DNA of 11,889 nucleotides, taken from NCBI GenBank assembly GCA_009827215.1, contig WUAJ01000052.1, forward strand, positions 1-11,889, in the 5' to 3' direction. A program made the translations under genes and the position numbers. The stretch's first letter is position 1, and each line of letters opens with the position of its first letter. Origin of the DNA: Phycisphaeraceae bacterium (GTDB lineage: Bacteria; Planctomycetota; Phycisphaerae; Phycisphaerales; UBA1924). Below the pieces are notes generated by a model. It had not been told where the DNA came from. It saw only the letters and a program-made list of their open reading frames with translations, and made no database searches. Positions 1-6,858 of the stretch are shown here, piece after piece.

Positions 1-557
1 ATTCGGCTGATGAGCATCCGCTGCATGACATCACCCGTTGGTGGTTTGAGGATCATGGGTTGAGTGTGCGCGATGCGCGGACGGTCCATGATGATGAGCA
101 TCCGGAGCACACGGTGCGTGTGGGGATGTGCTGTGAGGTGTCGCGGTCGAATCCGGTGACAGAGGTGGTGCTGCGCGAGATGGGGGATCTGGTGGAGCTG
201 CATGACTTTCCGTGCGTGAAACCTGAGGGGCATGCTGGCGAAGAAGTGCACATTCTGGAGATCTTCGACAAGACGGCGACGAAGTGGAATGCGGTGCGCT
301 GGTATTTAGAACAGCACAATATCGATCCGACGCGCGTCGCAGCGGTGGGGGATCAGGTCAATGACCTGACGATGATCCACGGCGCGGGTATCGGGATCGC
401 GATGGGGAACGCGATTGACGCGGTCAAAGACAGCTCGTGCTATGTCACGGCGAGCAACGACGAGGATGGGGTCGCGGTTGCGATCGAGTGCTTGCTTGAT
501 GGGGATGTGAGCAAGATGAAGAACGGTGTTAAAAATAGTTTGAAAGCGGGTTCTTGA
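1..557 (+). CDS. HAD-superfamily (Cof-like) phosphatase, 3' part
   Basis: The reading frame is open from base 3 to the TGA at 555-557, so the gene begins before the window and only about 184 C-terminal residues are seen. The C-terminal half carries the signature of HAD-IIB/Cof-type phosphatases: a conserved Lys in FDKTATKWNAV (about bases 267-299), then AVGDQVNDLTMI with the metal-binding GDxxND motif (about 348-365), then IAMGNAIDAVKDSSCYVT and EDGVAVAIE. Family members remove phosphate from sugar phosphates, nucleotides or cofactors in the cytoplasm; the substrate cannot be read from this fragment. The N-terminal motif with the nucleophile Asp (DxD) lies outside the window. The stop overlaps the ATG of rsmA by one base (TGATG), which suggests translational coupling. 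A TTG at base 60 is an internal codon of the longer frame and is not needed as a start. Confidence 0.85.
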   Translation, partial: SADEHPLHDITRWWFEDHGLSVRDARTVHDDEHPEHTVRVGMCCEVSRSNPVTEVVLREMGDLVELHDFPCVKPEGHAGEEVHILEIFDKTATKWNAVRWYLEQHNIDPTRVAAVGDQVNDLTMIHGAGIGIAMGNAIDAVKDSSCYVTASNDEDGVAVAIECLLDGDVSKMKNGVKNSLKAGS

Positions 558-1432
558 TGCAGAGTCTGACTCGGATCAAGGAGCTGCTGGAGATGGCGGG
601 GCACGGCCCCAAGAAGGCGCTGGGTCAGAATTTTTTGATCGATCAGAATCTGATCAACAAGCTGATCGATCGCGCGGGGGTGGGTGAGGGTGATCTGGTT
701 CTGGAGATCGGTCCTGGGACTGGGGCGCTGACGGAGGGGTTGCTTGAGCGGGGGTGTAGAGTGATTGCGTGCGAGCTGGATACGGATCTGGCGCGGGTGC
801 TTCGGGAGACGCTTGGGGTGGAGTATGGAGATCGGTTGAAAGTGATCGAGGGGGATTGTTTGTCGGGGAAGAAGGCGCTCAACAGCGAGGTGGTTTCGGC
901 GCTGGATGAGTGGGGGGGAGGAGAGGGGTTCACGCATGTGGCGAATCTTCCTTATCACGCGGCGACGCCTGTGATGATGACGCTGATGACGAGGCACGCT
1001 GAGTGCAGAGGGATGTATGTGACGATCCAGCGCGAGGTGGTGGATCGGTTCGCGGCGACTGCTGGTACGAGTGGGGGGAGCAAGGCGTACGGGATGGTGT
1101 CGGTGGTGGCGCAGTGTTTGGGGCGGGTTGAGATGATCGCGAAGCTGGGGGCGGGGTGTTTCTGGCCTGCTCCTGGGGTGGAGAGCGCGATGATGGGGTG
1201 GACGCGGGATACGGGATTGGTGGGCGGCGATGATCCGGCGTGGTGGGTCGCGATGAGCGAGCATGCGCAGGTGTTGTTTCAGTCGAGGCGGAAGAAGCTT
1301 GGGGGCGTGGTGAAGAAGGCGGTTGGGGGGGAGATCGAGTGGCCGAGCGGGGTGAGCGGGGATGATCGAGTTGATGGGCTTGATCCAGAGCAGATTCATG
1401 ATCTGTGCCGCGCGGTGTCGGAGATGATTTAA
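557..1432 (+). CDS. rsmA: 16S rRNA (adenine1518-N6/adenine1519-N6)-dimethyltransferase RsmA
   Basis: Dimethylates two adjacent adenines in the loop of 16S rRNA helix 45 with S-adenosylmethionine, a late step of 30S subunit maturation. Counting from the ATG at 557 (291 residues), the sequence shows KKALGQNFLID (19-29), SAM motif I LEIGPGTGALTEGLL (49-63), the acidic motif II ACELD (71-75), EGDCL (98-102), the N6-methylase motif NLPYH (130-134), IQREVVDRFAA (157-167), KAYGMVSVVAQ (176-186), FWPAPGVESAM (202-212) and a C-terminal FQSRRKKLGGVV helix. This order and length match the KsgA/Dim1 family. The residue after NLPY is His where most homologues have Asn. The ATG at 557 overlaps the upstream stop; a TTG at 554 would add one residue. 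No terminator follows; 65 bases separate it from the next gene. Confidence 0.95.
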   Translation: MQSLTRIKELLEMAGHGPKKALGQNFLIDQNLINKLIDRAGVGEGDLVLEIGPGTGALTEGLLERGCRVIACELDTDLARVLRETLGVEYGDRLKVIEGDCLSGKKALNSEVVSALDEWGGGEGFTHVANLPYHAATPVMMTLMTRHAECRGMYVTIQREVVDRFAATAGTSGGSKAYGMVSVVAQCLGRVEMIAKLGAGCFWPAPGVESAMMGWTRDTGLVGGDDPAWWVAMSEHAQVLFQSRRKKLGGVVKKAVGGEIEWPSGVSGDDRVDGLDPEQIHDLCRAVSEMI

Positions 1433-1497
1433 GGATTGTTCGATGGTGTCATCTCGTGTAGTCTGGGGCGATATGACTCTGGTTCTATGGAGATGAG

Positions 1498-2907
1498 ATG
1501 ATGAACTTTCGTGCGGTAACAGCTTCGGTTATGGTTTCGATGAGTGCGGGCGGGGTGATGGGGGGGGTGATGGCTGCTCCGGGGGATGAGATTCACAAGG
1601 TCACAGCTGGTGACGGCGCTGCGAACGATCTTTTCGGGACCGCGGTCGCGGTGCACGATGGGGTCGCAGTTGTTGGGGCGCGGCTCGCGGATGAGCATGG
1701 ATTGAACTCGGGTTCGGTGTATCTGGTCTCGGTCGAGACTGGCGGGGTGATTGCGGAGCTGGATTCTGGGGATATCTCGGGTGGGGATGAGTTCGGGTCA
1801 GCGGTCGCGATTGATGCGCAGCATGTTGTCGCGGGCGCACCGAACTGTGATGAGGAGGCGAACAACGCGGGGTGCGCGATTGTGTTCGATCGCGCGAGTG
1901 GGAATCAGAGCTTCCTGCTTGTGGCATCCGATGCAGAGTCGAGCGACAACTTTGGTGAATCGGTCGCGGTCTTGGATGGGTTTGCGGTTGTCGGCGCGTT
2001 CAACAACGATGATCAAGGGTCGCAGTCCGGATCGGCGTATGTGTTTAACACAGCGACCGGGGCGCAGGTGTGGAAGCTGCTCCCTGATGATGGGGACTCG
2101 TTTGATCTGTTTGGGTTCGCGGTTGGGGTGAATGATTCGGTCGCGGTGGTCTCGGCTCGCGGCGATGAGGTCAACGGCGCGAACTCCGGATCGGTGTACC
2201 TGTTTGATCTGGGCAGCGGCATGCAGCTGTCGAAAATCGATCCCAGTGACGGGCAGGCGGGGGCTCAGTTTGGGCGATCGGTTTCGGTGATGGGTGATGT
2301 GCTGCTAGTTGGCGCGATCGCGGACAACGGGGCTGGCGCGGATGCGGGCGCAGCGTATCTGTTTGACATCTCTGATCCGAGCAATCCGAGCGAGGAAGGG
2401 AAGCTGATCGCGGATGACGCGGCGGGCGGCGACAACTTTGGGGTGTCGGTGGCGCTTGGTGATGACGGCGAGGGCGGGATGCTCGCGGCGGTGGGTGCTT
2501 GGAGGGATGATGTCGGGGTGATTGATTCGGGGAGTGCGTACTTGTTTGATGTTACTGATATTGCTGATCCGGAGCTGGTGGTTCAGGTTGTTGCAAGTGA
2601 TCTGAGTGAGGATGATGAGTTCGGGACAGCGGTGGGTGTTTCGGATGGGGCGATGGTGGTCGGTTCTCCTGATGATGATGAGGTGGCATCCAATGCGGGC
2701 GCCGTGTATGTGTTTGAGGCGGGGGTTGGAGACGCCTTGTGTGCTGTGGATCTGAATGCTGATGGGCAGTTGAATTTTTTGGATATCTCAGCGTTTCTGT
2801 CGGCGTATGCGGCGGGTGATCTGATCGCGGATTTTACGGGTGATGGGGTGTTCAACTTCTTGGATATTTCAGAGTTCTTAGCGCAGTATGCTGTGGGATG
2901 TCCATGA
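1498..2907 (+). CDS. Secreted FG-GAP beta-propeller protein with dockerin-like tail
   Basis: A 469-residue exported protein. Residues 1-27 form a signal peptide (hydrophobic Val/Met/Gly-rich core, likely cleavage after VMAA). Residues about 35-410 hold seven repeats of the type D-x-FG-x-(A/S)-V-(A/G)-V ... VVGA ... SGS-(V/A)-Y-(L/V)-F, with the FG pair at 46, 99, 152, 205, 258, 314 and 375. This resembles the FG-GAP_2 class, and seven repeats fit one seven-bladed propeller. The repeats lack the DxDxDG calcium loop of integrin-type FG-GAP. Residues 415-468 are a dockerin-like pair of EF-hand loops, DLNADGQLNFLDIS and DFTGDGVFNFLDIS, bracketed by Cys415 and Cys468. Such tails are frequent in Phycisphaerae secreted proteins; their partner is unknown. 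GGAG at 1489-1492 supports the ATG at 1498 (or 1501). Likely a surface or extracellular binding protein; ligand unknown. Confidence 0.88.
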   Translation: MMNFRAVTASVMVSMSAGGVMGGVMAAPGDEIHKVTAGDGAANDLFGTAVAVHDGVAVVGARLADEHGLNSGSVYLVSVETGGVIAELDSGDISGGDEFGSAVAIDAQHVVAGAPNCDEEANNAGCAIVFDRASGNQSFLLVASDAESSDNFGESVAVLDGFAVVGAFNNDDQGSQSGSAYVFNTATGAQVWKLLPDDGDSFDLFGFAVGVNDSVAVVSARGDEVNGANSGSVYLFDLGSGMQLSKIDPSDGQAGAQFGRSVSVMGDVLLVGAIADNGAGADAGAAYLFDISDPSNPSEEGKLIADDAAGGDNFGVSVALGDDGEGGMLAAVGAWRDDVGVIDSGSAYLFDVTDIADPELVVQVVASDLSEDDEFGTAVGVSDGAMVVGSPDDDEVASNAGAVYVFEAGVGDALCAVDLNADGQLNFLDISAFLSAYAAGDLIADFTGDGVFNFLDISEFLAQYAVGCP

Positions 2908-2934
2908 AGTTGGGCACTTGTGATGCTGAGTTGA

Positions 2935-2940
2935 TATGAT
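2935..2940 (+). promoter_or_regulatory. Possible -10 box TATGAT before the kinase gene
   Basis: TATGAT differs from the sigma-70 -10 consensus at one base and lies about 50 bases before the ATG at 2991. There is no convincing -35 element at 16-18 bases; TTGGGC upstream is 19 bases away. Weak evidence only. Confidence 0.2.
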
Positions 2941-2990
2941 TGGGTTGTTGGAGGGTTTGGCGCGTTCGACAGGGGTGGTTGGAGTGCGGC

Positions 2991-3986
2991 ATGCTTGGTG
3001 AAGATGCTCATGGGTTGGCTTCGGCGCTTGCTTCGGATGTGATCGAGGAGTGTCGGGGGCATCTGGGACCGATCTCGTGGTTCAATACGACTTGGCAGCA
3101 TTCTGGCGCGGGGACGGGGTTCTCGACTTGGAAGACAAAGTCGGGTGAAGAGATCGAGTGTGTGGTGAAGCTGCCTGTGGGGTATCGGGAGTATCACTGG
3201 ACGAAGCGGTTGGGGTTGGTGCATGATGAGGACTGGGAGCGTTCGGCGAGTCTGAGTCTTCCGACGCCACGCGTGCTTGCGGCGGGGTATGAGCTTGGTG
3301 GGCATGACTTTGCGTGGCTGGTGATCGAGAAGTTCAAGAATCCGCCACTGGCGATGAAGCTGGATTCTGGGTGTATCTGGGAGATCTTCGAGACGGCGGC
3401 GGAGTTCCAGGCGGCGGCGATTCTTGAGGAGATTGTGGATCCCAAGAAGCGTCCAAAGGAGCCGGATTGGGGGGGGAATCTTGAGAAGGCGATCGAGGAG
3501 GTCGAGGCGCACGATATGGCGGAGGGGGATCGCTGGAAACGCTCGATCGAGCGTGTTCTGGGGGATCTGGATGTGTTTGCGGGACGCTGGGCGGATCGGG
3601 ATATTGGCACGTGGTGTCATCATGATTTGCACGGAAACAACGCGATGCGGCGGGTATCCCATAATCCGGAGATTCATGGGCGATGTGCGCTGATTGATCT
3701 GGCGCTGGTCGGTCCAGGGCACTGGGTCGAGGATGCGTTGTACATGGAGCGGCTGTACTGGGGGCATGAGGATCAGCTGTGCGGAGTGGATCCAGTGGAG
3801 ACTTTGGGGCGCTGCCGAGAGGCGATCGGGCTTCCGGTTGGGGAGGATGCGGCGGAGGTTGCGGATGTTCGTCGGGTGCTGATGGCGGCGAGTTGCCCGA
3901 ACTTTATACGAACAGAAGGGAATCAATTGTACCTGAATGCGGCACTCACGCGTTTAGAGCGCCTTTTGGGGGCGATTTTGGGCTAA
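2991..3986 (+). CDS. Aminoglycoside-phosphotransferase-fold kinase, substrate unknown
   Basis: A 331-residue cytoplasmic protein with no signal peptide, built like the APH/choline-kinase family (phosphotransferase enzyme family). Visible elements, counted from the ATG at 2991: a glycine-rich nucleotide loop SGAGTGFSTW (38-47), the ATP-binding Lys in CVVKLPVG (Lys60), the catalytic loop WCHHDLHGNN (208-217; Asp212 as base, Asn217 for metal) and the metal-binding Asp of LIDLALVGPGHWVED (Asp236). It should move the gamma-phosphate of ATP to a small molecule, or possibly a lipid or sugar, but nothing here identifies the acceptor. An antibiotic-resistance role is not supported. The start was chosen because GGAG at 2981-2984 is six bases before this ATG; an in-frame TTG at 2940 would add 17 residues of Trp/Arg-rich sequence unlike the family. 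It stands between a secreted propeller gene and a histone-like gene, with no obvious functional link. Confidence 0.8.
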   Translation: MLGEDAHGLASALASDVIEECRGHLGPISWFNTTWQHSGAGTGFSTWKTKSGEEIECVVKLPVGYREYHWTKRLGLVHDEDWERSASLSLPTPRVLAAGYELGGHDFAWLVIEKFKNPPLAMKLDSGCIWEIFETAAEFQAAAILEEIVDPKKRPKEPDWGGNLEKAIEEVEAHDMAEGDRWKRSIERVLGDLDVFAGRWADRDIGTWCHHDLHGNNAMRRVSHNPEIHGRCALIDLALVGPGHWVEDALYMERLYWGHEDQLCGVDPVETLGRCREAIGLPVGEDAAEVADVRRVLMAASCPNFIRTEGNQLYLNAALTRLERLLGAILG

Positions 3987-4073
3987 GATGGGGTGTCGCT
4001 GCGACGGATCGTGGGGACGATTGACGACATATTCGCCGGGGTTCTTTCGGCGTTGAATGGAAATGAGGTCGAC

Positions 4074-4244
4074 ATGGATCTGCTTGAGAAGATGGAACAA
4101 CTGATTCAGGATTGCCGCGAGGACTACAACAAGGCGAAAGGCGGCAACAAGGCTGCTGGCACGCGTGTTCGTAAGGTGATGCAAGAGATCAAGGGTGTGG
4201 CGCAGGATATCCGCAAGGAGATGCTGGGCAGCCGTGAGGATTGA
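4074..4244 (+). CDS. Histone H1-like (Hc1-type) small DNA-binding protein
   Basis: A 56-residue charged helical protein. From residue 14 it reads like the Hc1/bacterial histone-H1 family: a run of acidic and basic helix, then GGNKAAGTRVRKVMQEIK (about 24-41) and GVAQDIRKEM (about 42-51). The KGNKAAGTRxRKxxQxxKxxAQxIRxE pattern is the family core known from Chlamydia, Bacteroidetes and Planctomycetes-related bacteria. Family members bind DNA non-specifically and compact the nucleoid; that role is inferred here. The usual Lys/Ala/Pro-rich C-terminal tail of larger Hc1 proteins is absent. The ATG at 4074 is preceded by GAGG at 4065-4068, five bases away, and gives the family's normal N-terminus (MDLLEKMEQL). 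The frame stays open back to a TTG at 3993, but the extra 27 residues are not family-like. Confidence 0.78.
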   Translation: MDLLEKMEQLIQDCREDYNKAKGGNKAAGTRVRKVMQEIKGVAQDIRKEMLGSRED

Positions 4245-4299
4245 GATCGGTTGATCTAGTTTGTGAGGGGCTTTTGAGAGCGTCTCACTGATTTCCAAA

Positions 4300-4305
4300 T
4301 ATGAT
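4300..4305 (+). promoter_or_regulatory. Possible -10 box TATGAT before the fabZ-like gene
   Basis: TATGAT sits in a short AT-rich stretch 48 bases before the TTG start at 4354. TTGAGA at 4274-4279 could be a -35 element but the spacer is 20 bases, longer than normal. If real, it would give the dehydratase gene its own promoter separate from the histone-like gene. Confidence 0.25.
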
Positions 4306-4353
4306 TTTTGTACACCTAGCGTCGATTGTGGCGCTGGGCGAAGGATTGCACAG

Positions 4354-4869
4354 TTGAGTACGACGCAACGGCAAGACAGATTGGGTGAGGGTGTCTCTGC
4401 ACTCGTGGATCTGAGCGCGGTTGATCTGAGCGCGACGCTCGCGACGCGTGAGCAGATGTTCGAGTTGATCCCGCATCGTCACGAGATGGCGCTGCTTGAT
4501 CGCGTGATCTGGGCGAACGAGGACAACAGCGCGGGTGTTGGATCGCTGACTGTGCGTGGCGATGAGTTCTGGGTGCGTGGACACTTCCCTGAGCGTCCGA
4601 TGTTCCCTGGCGTGCTGATGGTTGAGGCGGGGGCGCAGCTCGCGTGCTATTTGTACAACCGATACTTTGACGGATTGCATCTGGCGGCTTTTCTTCGGAT
4701 CGAGAACGCGGTGTTCCGTCGTTCTGTGACGGTCGGCGAGGAAATGCTGCTGGTTTGCAAAGGGATCAAGGTCACTCCGCGGCGATTTATCTCGGATGTC
4801 GAGGGGATCGTGGACGGGCAGATCTGCTTTGAAGCGAAGATCACTGGGATGCGGATCGCGGATAAGTGA
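4354..4869 (+). CDS. fabZ: FabZ-type 3-hydroxyacyl-ACP dehydratase
   Basis: Hot-dog-fold enzyme that removes water from 3-hydroxyacyl-ACP to give trans-2-enoyl-ACP in type II fatty-acid synthesis. Family motifs, counted from the TTG at 4354 (171 residues): LIPHRHEMALLDRV (38-51), GHFPERPMFPGVLMVEAGAQLA (76-97, quoted only by its key residues: catalytic His77 and Glu91, 14 apart as in E. coli FabZ) and FLRIENAVFRRSVTVGE for the later strand (start about 113). The N-terminal 30 residues are longer than in typical 140-150-residue FabZ. The start codon is TTG; AAGGA at 4341-4345 lies eight bases upstream and there is no suitable ATG before the conserved core, so TTG is the best choice but a TTG at 4381 is possible. 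An intrinsic terminator follows. In many planctomycetes FabZ is fused to LpxC; this copy stands alone. Confidence 0.88.
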   Translation: MSTTQRQDRLGEGVSALVDLSAVDLSATLATREQMFELIPHRHEMALLDRVIWANEDNSAGVGSLTVRGDEFWVRGHFPERPMFPGVLMVEAGAQLACYLYNRYFDGLHLAAFLRIENAVFRRSVTVGEEMLLVCKGIKVTPRRFISDVEGIVDGQICFEAKITGMRIADK

Positions 4870-4896
4870 TTGGTTGAATACGAATGTCATCAATGG

Positions 4897-4926
4897 CCCG
4901 GCGTGATGCGTCGGGTTTTTTGTTTT
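4897..4926 (+). terminator. Intrinsic terminator after the fabZ-like gene
   Basis: CCCGGCG (4897-4903) pairs with CGTCGGG (4909-4915) around a five-base loop TGATG, giving a seven-pair stem with one G-U pair, followed directly by TTTTTTGTTTT. It separates the dehydratase gene from the isomerase gene. Confidence 0.88.
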
Positions 4927-4966
4927 GCTGATGATGAACTTGGGTGATGAAGGGATAGAGTCGGGA

Positions 4967-6025
4967 ATGAATGAGAAGCAGATGTATCCGTTGGTGCTCG
5001 AACCGATTCTGAAGGAGAAGGTGTGGGGAGGCCGCAAGCTTGAAGGCTTTGGCAAACGGCTTCCTGATGGCGTGAACATCGGGGAGTCGTGGGAGCTTGC
5101 GGATTTGTCCTCGACGAGCGCGAGCGGCGGTGGGGGTGACGCGGCGATCAGTGTGATCCGCAATGGCGCGATGCAGGGCAAGACGATCCGCGATGCGATC
5201 AGCGCGTGGGGCGAGGGGATGCTTGGGGGCGCGAAGCTGAGTGCGGAGGGTGGGTTTCCGCTTTTGGTGAAGTATCTTGATGCGCGGGAGCATCTGAGCG
5301 TGCAGGTGCATCCGTCTCCGGCGTACGCGGCGGCGCATGACGAGGCGCATCTGAAAACTGAGAGCTGGTTCGTGCTTGATGCGGATAAGGGGTCGGTGAT
5401 TTACAAGGGGCTCAAGGAGGGGGTCACGCGCGCGGATCTGCAGCACGCGATTGAAGAAGGGACGGTCCCTGAGGTGATGCGGTCGATCCCGGCGGTGGTC
5501 GGGGAGTGTCACACGCTGGATTCGGGGACGGTGCATGCGCTGGGCGCGGGGGTGCTGGTCGCGGAGGTGCAGACTCCGAGCGATACGACCTATCGCGTGT
5601 ATGACTGGGCGAGCGAGTACGGGCGCGAGGGGCGGGAGCTGCATATCGAGCAGGCGGTGGAGTGTGCGTTGTTTGGGGATCCGAGCGATGCGGTTGTGGC
5701 TGATCTGAGTATCAGCAGCGCCAAGATGGGGATGGGTGGTCCTCCGAAGATGGGATCGGTGCGGACGCGTGTGTGCGGGACGGATTTTTATACGATGGAT
5801 GTGGTGAGCGCGAGTTGCAGCGAGGTGGCGCTTGGTGGTGAGGGGGCGACGGTGGTGATGGTTCCCAAGACGATGGGGGCGTCGATCGCGAGCAGGAGTG
5901 GTGGGTTTGATGAGGTGGTGCTGGAGGCGGGGCAGACTGTGCTTGTGCCGGCGGGGATTGTGGGTGATTGTGTGCTGCGTGCGGGGCCTGGGACGGTTGC
6001 GGTGGTGGCGGGGGTGGTTGGCTGA
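4967..6025 (+). CDS. manA: Class I mannose-6-phosphate isomerase
   Basis: Zinc-dependent cupin enzyme interconverting mannose 6-phosphate and fructose 6-phosphate, the entry to GDP-mannose and surface glycans. Counted from the ATG at 4967 (352 residues): YPLVLEPILKEKVWGGRKLE (7-26), NIGESWELAD (37-46), LSVQVHPSP with metal ligands Gln113 and His115, ESWFVLDA with Glu132, and DSGTVHALGAGVLVAEVQ (185-202) with His190, then SDTTYRVYDW (205-214) with the catalytic-region Arg210. The length and motif spacing fit the short Bacillus-type ManA. The C-terminal half is a second cupin-like beta domain rich in Gly and Val. The frame opens at TTG 4925, inside the upstream terminator, so the ATG at 4967 (or 4982) is preferred; the Shine-Dalgarno is weak (AGGGA at 4951-4955, 11 bases away). 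The stop TGA forms one half of TGATCA shared with the opposite gene. Confidence 0.9.
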   Translation: MNEKQMYPLVLEPILKEKVWGGRKLEGFGKRLPDGVNIGESWELADLSSTSASGGGGDAAISVIRNGAMQGKTIRDAISAWGEGMLGGAKLSAEGGFPLLVKYLDAREHLSVQVHPSPAYAAAHDEAHLKTESWFVLDADKGSVIYKGLKEGVTRADLQHAIEEGTVPEVMRSIPAVVGECHTLDSGTVHALGAGVLVAEVQTPSDTTYRVYDWASEYGREGRELHIEQAVECALFGDPSDAVVADLSISSAKMGMGGPPKMGSVRTRVCGTDFYTMDVVSASCSEVALGGEGATVVMVPKTMGASIASRSGGFDEVVLEAGQTVLVPAGIVGDCVLRAGPGTVAVVAGVVG

Positions 6026-6643
6026 TCAGCGTCTTCGTTTGGTGGCGGTGAGTGCGGCGAGGGCGAAGAGGGTGGTGGTGTTTGGGGTTGGGGTTTGGTA
6101 GAGGCCGTAGGAGATGACTGAGTGGGTGATGGGGCCTGGGTTGAGTAGGTAGTCGCTGAGGATCGCGGTGACACCTGATCCGGAGTCGAGTGCGGTTCCT
6201 GTGAAGTCGGTGTAGATGAGCCAGGCGTTTTCTCTGCTGGTTGGGAGTGGGTTGAGTGTGGCGAAGCTGTTGCCGTATGCGATGCCTGTGATTTGGTTTG
6301 GGTTGTTGAGCTCGCCTGCTCCGGCTGGGGTGAAGGAGAAGTGATTGTCTGGGTCAACGGTTCCGGGGGCATTGAACTGGAGGTCGCCTCCGGTGTTTGG
6401 GATTCCTTGGAATGAGAGGCCGTTGATCTCCATGGTCATGGAGATCATGATGGTGTTTGGTTCGTCGGCCCACATCCAGACGCTGAGGGGTGTTTCGTCG
6501 AAGATGGCGAGGTTGCCTTCGGTGAGGCCGTTGGGGCTTGAGTTTGCGAAGTCTACTTCGAGGTAGATGTCGGCGAGCGCGGGTGAGGCGAGCAGTGCGG
6601 ACATGATGGTGAGGGGGATAACGATTGAGCGCATAGTGTTCAT
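6026..6643 (-). CDS. Secreted protein with degenerate PEP-CTERM-like tail, function unknown
   Basis: A 205-residue protein I do not recognise. Its N-terminus is a clear signal peptide, MNTMRSIVIPLTIMSALLASPALA, cut after ALA at residue 24 or 25 (quoted here only for its ends: MNTMRS and SPALA). The mature part starts DIYLEVDF and is beta-rich, Asn/Thr/Pro-rich, with no Cys. It ends with a short hydrophobic helix and basic tail, LFALAALTATKRRR, preceded by TPTPNTT rather than VPAP. This is the layout of Phycisphaerae PEP-CTERM-like proteins: a sorting tag processed at the membrane. The start is fixed by an excellent Shine-Dalgarno: GGAGGA on the minus strand at 6656-6651, seven bases before the ATG at 6643. 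The frame upstream of that ATG is not preferred. The gene is convergent with manA with no bases between the stops. Confidence 0.82.
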   Translation of the reverse strand: MNTMRSIVIPLTIMSALLASPALADIYLEVDFANSSPNGLTEGNLAIFDETPLSVWMWADEPNTIMISMTMEINGLSFQGIPNTGGDLQFNAPGTVDPDNHFSFTPAGAGELNNPNQITGIAYGNSFATLNPLPTSRENAWLIYTDFTGTALDSGSGVTAILSDYLLNPGPITHSVISYGLYQTPTPNTTTLFALAALTATKRRR

Positions 6644-6752
6644 ATATGTTTCCTCCAAACATAATGTACTGGAGGGATTCGGGGCATGCAAAGGAAATGT
6701 TTGTGAAGGGATCGGCAAGATTTTTTGCTGGCGGGTGAAACCCTGCGGTCAA

Positions 6753-6784
6753 TTAATTTGTATATTGATTAAAATGCAAATTAA
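6753..6784. repeat. AT-rich inverted repeat in divergent intergenic region
   Basis: TTAATTTG (6753-6760) and CAAATTAA (6777-6784) are perfect eight-base inverted copies separated by 16 bases of AT-rich sequence. They lie between the two divergently transcribed secreted-protein genes, about 110 bases from one start and 75 from the other, so an operator or a transcription-start region for both is plausible. I could not assign clear -35 and -10 boxes. Confidence 0.5.
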
Positions 6785-6858
6785 ATAGGTCGCACGATGC
6801 TCTGGGGAGGAGTTTTCGCGGGGTATCGGTGTGGCTGTGGACTGAGTTGGAGGATGGG

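Noticed and set aside
440..1399. A 319-codon open frame on the minus strand opposite rsmA
   Set aside because: Its translation is an Arg/His/Pro-rich string without motifs, produced by the G-rich codon use of rsmA on the other strand, which has all family motifs.
1472..1477. TATGAC as a -10 box for the propeller gene
   Set aside because: Only four of six consensus bases, no -35 element and a leader that would be too short before the Shine-Dalgarno.
1..2900. Frequent GATCGCG/GGTCGCG strings as a possible genome-wide repeat signal
   Set aside because: They fall in frame within coding regions as Val-Ala and Ile-Ala codon pairs, and appear to be codon preference; a genome-wide octamer count would be needed to claim more.
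2583..3926. A 447-codon open frame on the minus strand opposite the propeller and kinase genes
   Set aside because: It spans two convincing opposite genes, is Arg/His/Pro-rich and shows no domain or signal.
4276..4286. GAGA-GCG-TCTC hairpin as terminator of the histone-like gene
   Set aside because: Four base pairs only and no T-run after it.
4841..5644. A 267-codon open frame on the minus strand opposite manA
   Set aside because: Low-complexity Arg/His-rich translation opposite a gene with complete metal-binding motifs.
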